From SAR202 cluster bacterium (GTDB lineage Bacteria; Chloroflexota; Dehalococcoidia; Lucifugimonadales; UBA826), in the NCBI GenBank assembly GCA_009392675.1, contig VFFY01000068.1:1-8250 (forward strand): a stretch of 8,250 nt of DNA, given 5' to 3'. The translations under genes and the position numbers were made by a program. Shown piece after piece: positions 7,271 to 8,250 of the stretch (position 1 is its first letter; each line of letters begins with the position of its first letter). Below the pieces are notes generated by a model, which ran no database searches, was not told where the DNA came from, and was given only the letters and a program-made list of their open reading frames with translations.

Positions 7271-7444
7271 TTGACCAAATGAAATAGGTAGCTCAAAGAT
7301 GCGCTTTATGTCCAAACCCACCGCCTGAAGAAGGATTTGAACCCGTCATAAATGGTGCTAAAACTACAAATAAGTGATTTTGACTATAACGAGAGTCAGT
7401 CAATCTGAAACCATTCAAAATAAACGGTTTTATAACCTCTGACG

Positions 7445-7473
7445 CACCCTAGCAAGTATTCAGTAATAGGGTG
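7445..7473. repeat. Inverted repeat with 7-base arms
   Basis: CACCCTA (7445-7451) and TAGGGTG (7467-7473) are perfect complements around a 15-base loop. No gene ends nearby on either strand and no T-run follows, so a terminator role is not supported. It may be a protein-binding dyad or chance. Confidence 0.35.
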
Positions 7474-7601
7474 ACTTCTTCATTTGTGAACAGGATCAAT
7501 AGTGGTCATTTAGATCTAGGCAGATAGGAGATGTTAGCTCCAGCGCATAAAGCGCGAATAACTCAACGTCAGTGTTTTTCTTAAACAATCTCCATTTTTG
7601 G

Positions 7602-7676
7602 TAAGTCACTTAGAATTAATTTCGTCTGACAAAAGTAAAAAAGATTACTTATAGTTTGCTCTTACTTCTTCTAAGT
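7602..7676. repeat. Cluster of nested AAGTAA/ACTTA-type inverted repeats
   Basis: Within 75 bases are TAAGT-C-ACTTA (7602-7612), AAGTAA (7633-7638) facing TTACTT (7645-7650), a further TTACTT (7662-7667), and an 8-base pair of arms ACTTAGAA (7608-7615) and TTCTAAGT (7669-7676). The same half-site occurs repeatedly in both orientations. This resembles a multi-site operator region about 120-190 bases before the GGT-like start, though AT-rich composition raises the chance of coincidence. Confidence 0.35.
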
Positions 7677-7706
7677 CCAATATGTTCCCCTTCAGAATCC
7701 GGCAAG

Positions 7707-7725
7707 CCTGGGTCAGCAGCCCGGG
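7707..7725. repeat. GC-rich dyad upstream of the GGT-like promoter
   Basis: CCTGGG (7707-7712) and CCCGGG (7720-7725) pair, with one G-T, around a 7-base centre. It stands out in AT-rich surroundings. Its right arm occupies the expected -35 position of the promoter at 7743-7748, so it could be a regulator site overlapping that promoter rather than a transcript hairpin. Confidence 0.35.
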
Positions 7726-7742
7726 AGCAGCATTGGAGTGTG

Positions 7743-7748
7743 TATAAT
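7743..7748 (+). promoter_or_regulatory. Candidate -10 box for the GGT-like gene
   Basis: A perfect TATAAT preceded by TGTG lies 44 bases before the TTG start. No good -35 box is present at 16-18 bases upstream, where CCCGGG stands. That would fit a promoter needing an activator or relying on the upstream TG bases. Transcription would begin near 7755 and give a leader of about 38 bases. Confidence 0.42.
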
Positions 7749-7776
7749 CCATCTCAAATTACTAACTATGATTTTG

Positions 7777-7784
7777 AAAAGGGG
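7777..7784 (+). promoter_or_regulatory. Ribosome binding site of the GGT-like gene
   Basis: AAAAGGGG ends eight bases before TTG 7793. It is a partial Shine-Dalgarno match at good spacing and supports the TTG start. Confidence 0.55.
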
Positions 7785-7792
7785 CTGGCTAA

Positions 7793-8250
7793 TTGAGTTA
7801 CTTTAATTCTCGCAGATCTGCAGTTGTGGCAAAAAATGGAGCAGTAGCTACCAGTCAACCACTAGCAGCACAGGTAGGTTTACAAATCCTCCAAAATGGA
7901 GGGAATGCTATTGATGCCGCTGTAGCAACAGCAGCAGCTTTGAATGTGCTAGAACCGATGTCCACTGGAATTGGTGGGGATATGTTTGCATTAATCTGGA
8001 TGGCCGACACCAAGCAGGTGACAGCTATCAACGGCAGTGGACACTCTGCGGCCGGCGCCAACCCCGAAGATGTAATATCCAAAGGTTACAGCTCCATACC
8101 GAACAACGGTCCTGATGCAGGACTAGCTGTGAGTGTTCCCGGAACTGTGGATGGTTGGCAAAAATGTCTGGAGAAACACGGGACTATGACCTTAAAAGAG
8201 GTGCTGAAACCAGCGATAGACTATGCTGAAAACGGATATGCAGTTACAGA
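7793..8250 (+). CDS. Gamma-glutamyltransferase-like Ntn-hydrolase (partial; C-terminus beyond the right edge)
   Basis: N-terminal 152 codons of a GGT-family protein, precursors that cut themselves into two chains and hydrolyse or transfer gamma-glutamyl or related acyl groups. Family patterns are clear: VVAKNGAVATSQPLAAQVGL (11-30), QNGGNAIDAAVATAAALNV (34-52), EPMSTGIGGDMFAL (54-67) and VSVPGTVDGW (114-123). The start is TTG 7793: an in-frame TAA directly precedes it, AAAAGGGG lies eight bases upstream, and the first in-frame ATG comes only at codon 56, inside the conserved core. No signal peptide is visible, so the enzyme is probably cytoplasmic, as in YwrD-like members. At residues 80-86 the sequence is NGSGHSA, where classical GGT has a gamma-glutamyl-binding arginine (D-x-R-E-x-A-P). 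The ligand may therefore differ. The catalytic threonine lies outside the window. It is divergent from the transporter operon. Confidence 0.9.
   Translation, partial: MSYFNSRRSAVVAKNGAVATSQPLAAQVGLQILQNGGNAIDAAVATAAALNVLEPMSTGIGGDMFALIWMADTKQVTAINGSGHSAAGANPEDVISKGYSSIPNNGPDAGLAVSVPGTVDGWQKCLEKHGTMTLKEVLKPAIDYAENGYAVT

Larger units (their letters stand above)
7203..7740. other. Divergent intergenic region, no gene seen
   Basis: No credible coding frame, tRNA or rRNA was found between the binding-protein leader and the GGT-like promoter. The stretch is AT-rich and holds several inverted repeats: GTCAATTGAC (7266-7275), CACCCTA with TAGGGTG (7445-7451 and 7467-7473), an AAGTAA-type cluster (7602-7676) and a GC-rich dyad (7707-7725). 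It also has the 10-base sequence CATAAAGCGC at 7546-7555, with its reverse complement at 7301-7310. The spacing and dyads suggest regulatory DNA controlling both flanking transcripts, but no site can be assigned to a known factor. Confidence 0.5.

Noticed and set aside
7321..7350. tRNA-like T-arm: the minus strand reads GGTTCAAATCC, as in the T-loop of many tRNAs
   Set aside because: The flanking bases do not form a good T-stem. No matching acceptor 5' strand, D-arm or anticodon arm is found upstream on that strand. At most it is a decayed tRNA end.
7700..7742. Words GGTCAG and AGCAGC close together, as in the conserved domain of the bacterial signal recognition particle RNA
   Set aside because: The GGAA tetraloop and the symmetric loop spacing are missing, and the outer helix is poor. 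The bases between fit the simpler CCTGGG/CCCGGG dyad.
7855..8082. 75-codon minus-strand frame opposite the GGT-like gene
   Set aside because: It is antisense to a strongly conserved GGT-family coding region and has no features of its own.

Overview
The window is a stretch of chromosome with moderate GC content. It is dominated by one complete minus-strand operon for an oligopeptide/dipeptide-type ABC importer. Part of a divergently transcribed gamma-glutamyltransferase-like gene lies at the right edge. The substrate-binding lipoprotein has a short signal peptide ending in a cysteine followed by an acidic stretch and a long Ala/Pro linker. That architecture is familiar from marine Chloroflexota of the SAR202/Dehalococcoidia type, so I suggest that source with moderate to low confidence; no marker gene is present to settle it.

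Layout from right to left on the minus strand, which is the direction of transcription: a promoter and operator-like region (about 7160-7300), the substrate-binding lipoprotein (4961-7159), an intercistronic stretch with two RNA stem-loops (4837-4960), then the two permeases (3847-4836 and 2695-3846) and the two ATPases (1659-2681 and 619-1656), packed with gaps of 0, 13 and 2 bases. A co-oriented multi-pass membrane protein of unknown function follows 32 bases later and runs off the left edge (1-586). On the plus strand, after about 630 bases without a gene, a GGT-family Ntn-hydrolase starts at a TTG codon (7793) and continues beyond the window.

Working model (inference): the lipoprotein captures a peptide-like solute, the two permeases form the channel, and the two ATPases drive uptake. 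The GGT-like enzyme has no visible signal peptide and may cleave an amide or gamma-glutamyl bond in an imported compound inside the cell. It lacks the arginine that classical GGTs use to hold the gamma-glutamyl group, so its substrate may not be glutathione.

The most distinctive non-coding feature is a stem of about 25 bp between the binding-protein gene and the first permease gene. It contains six G-U pairs that form only in the minus-strand transcript, which fits a role in the mRNA. I found no CRISPR array, insertion sequence, phage gene, rRNA, credible tRNA or defence system. This looks like a fairly ordinary nutrient-uptake locus with some regulatory structure worth checking.
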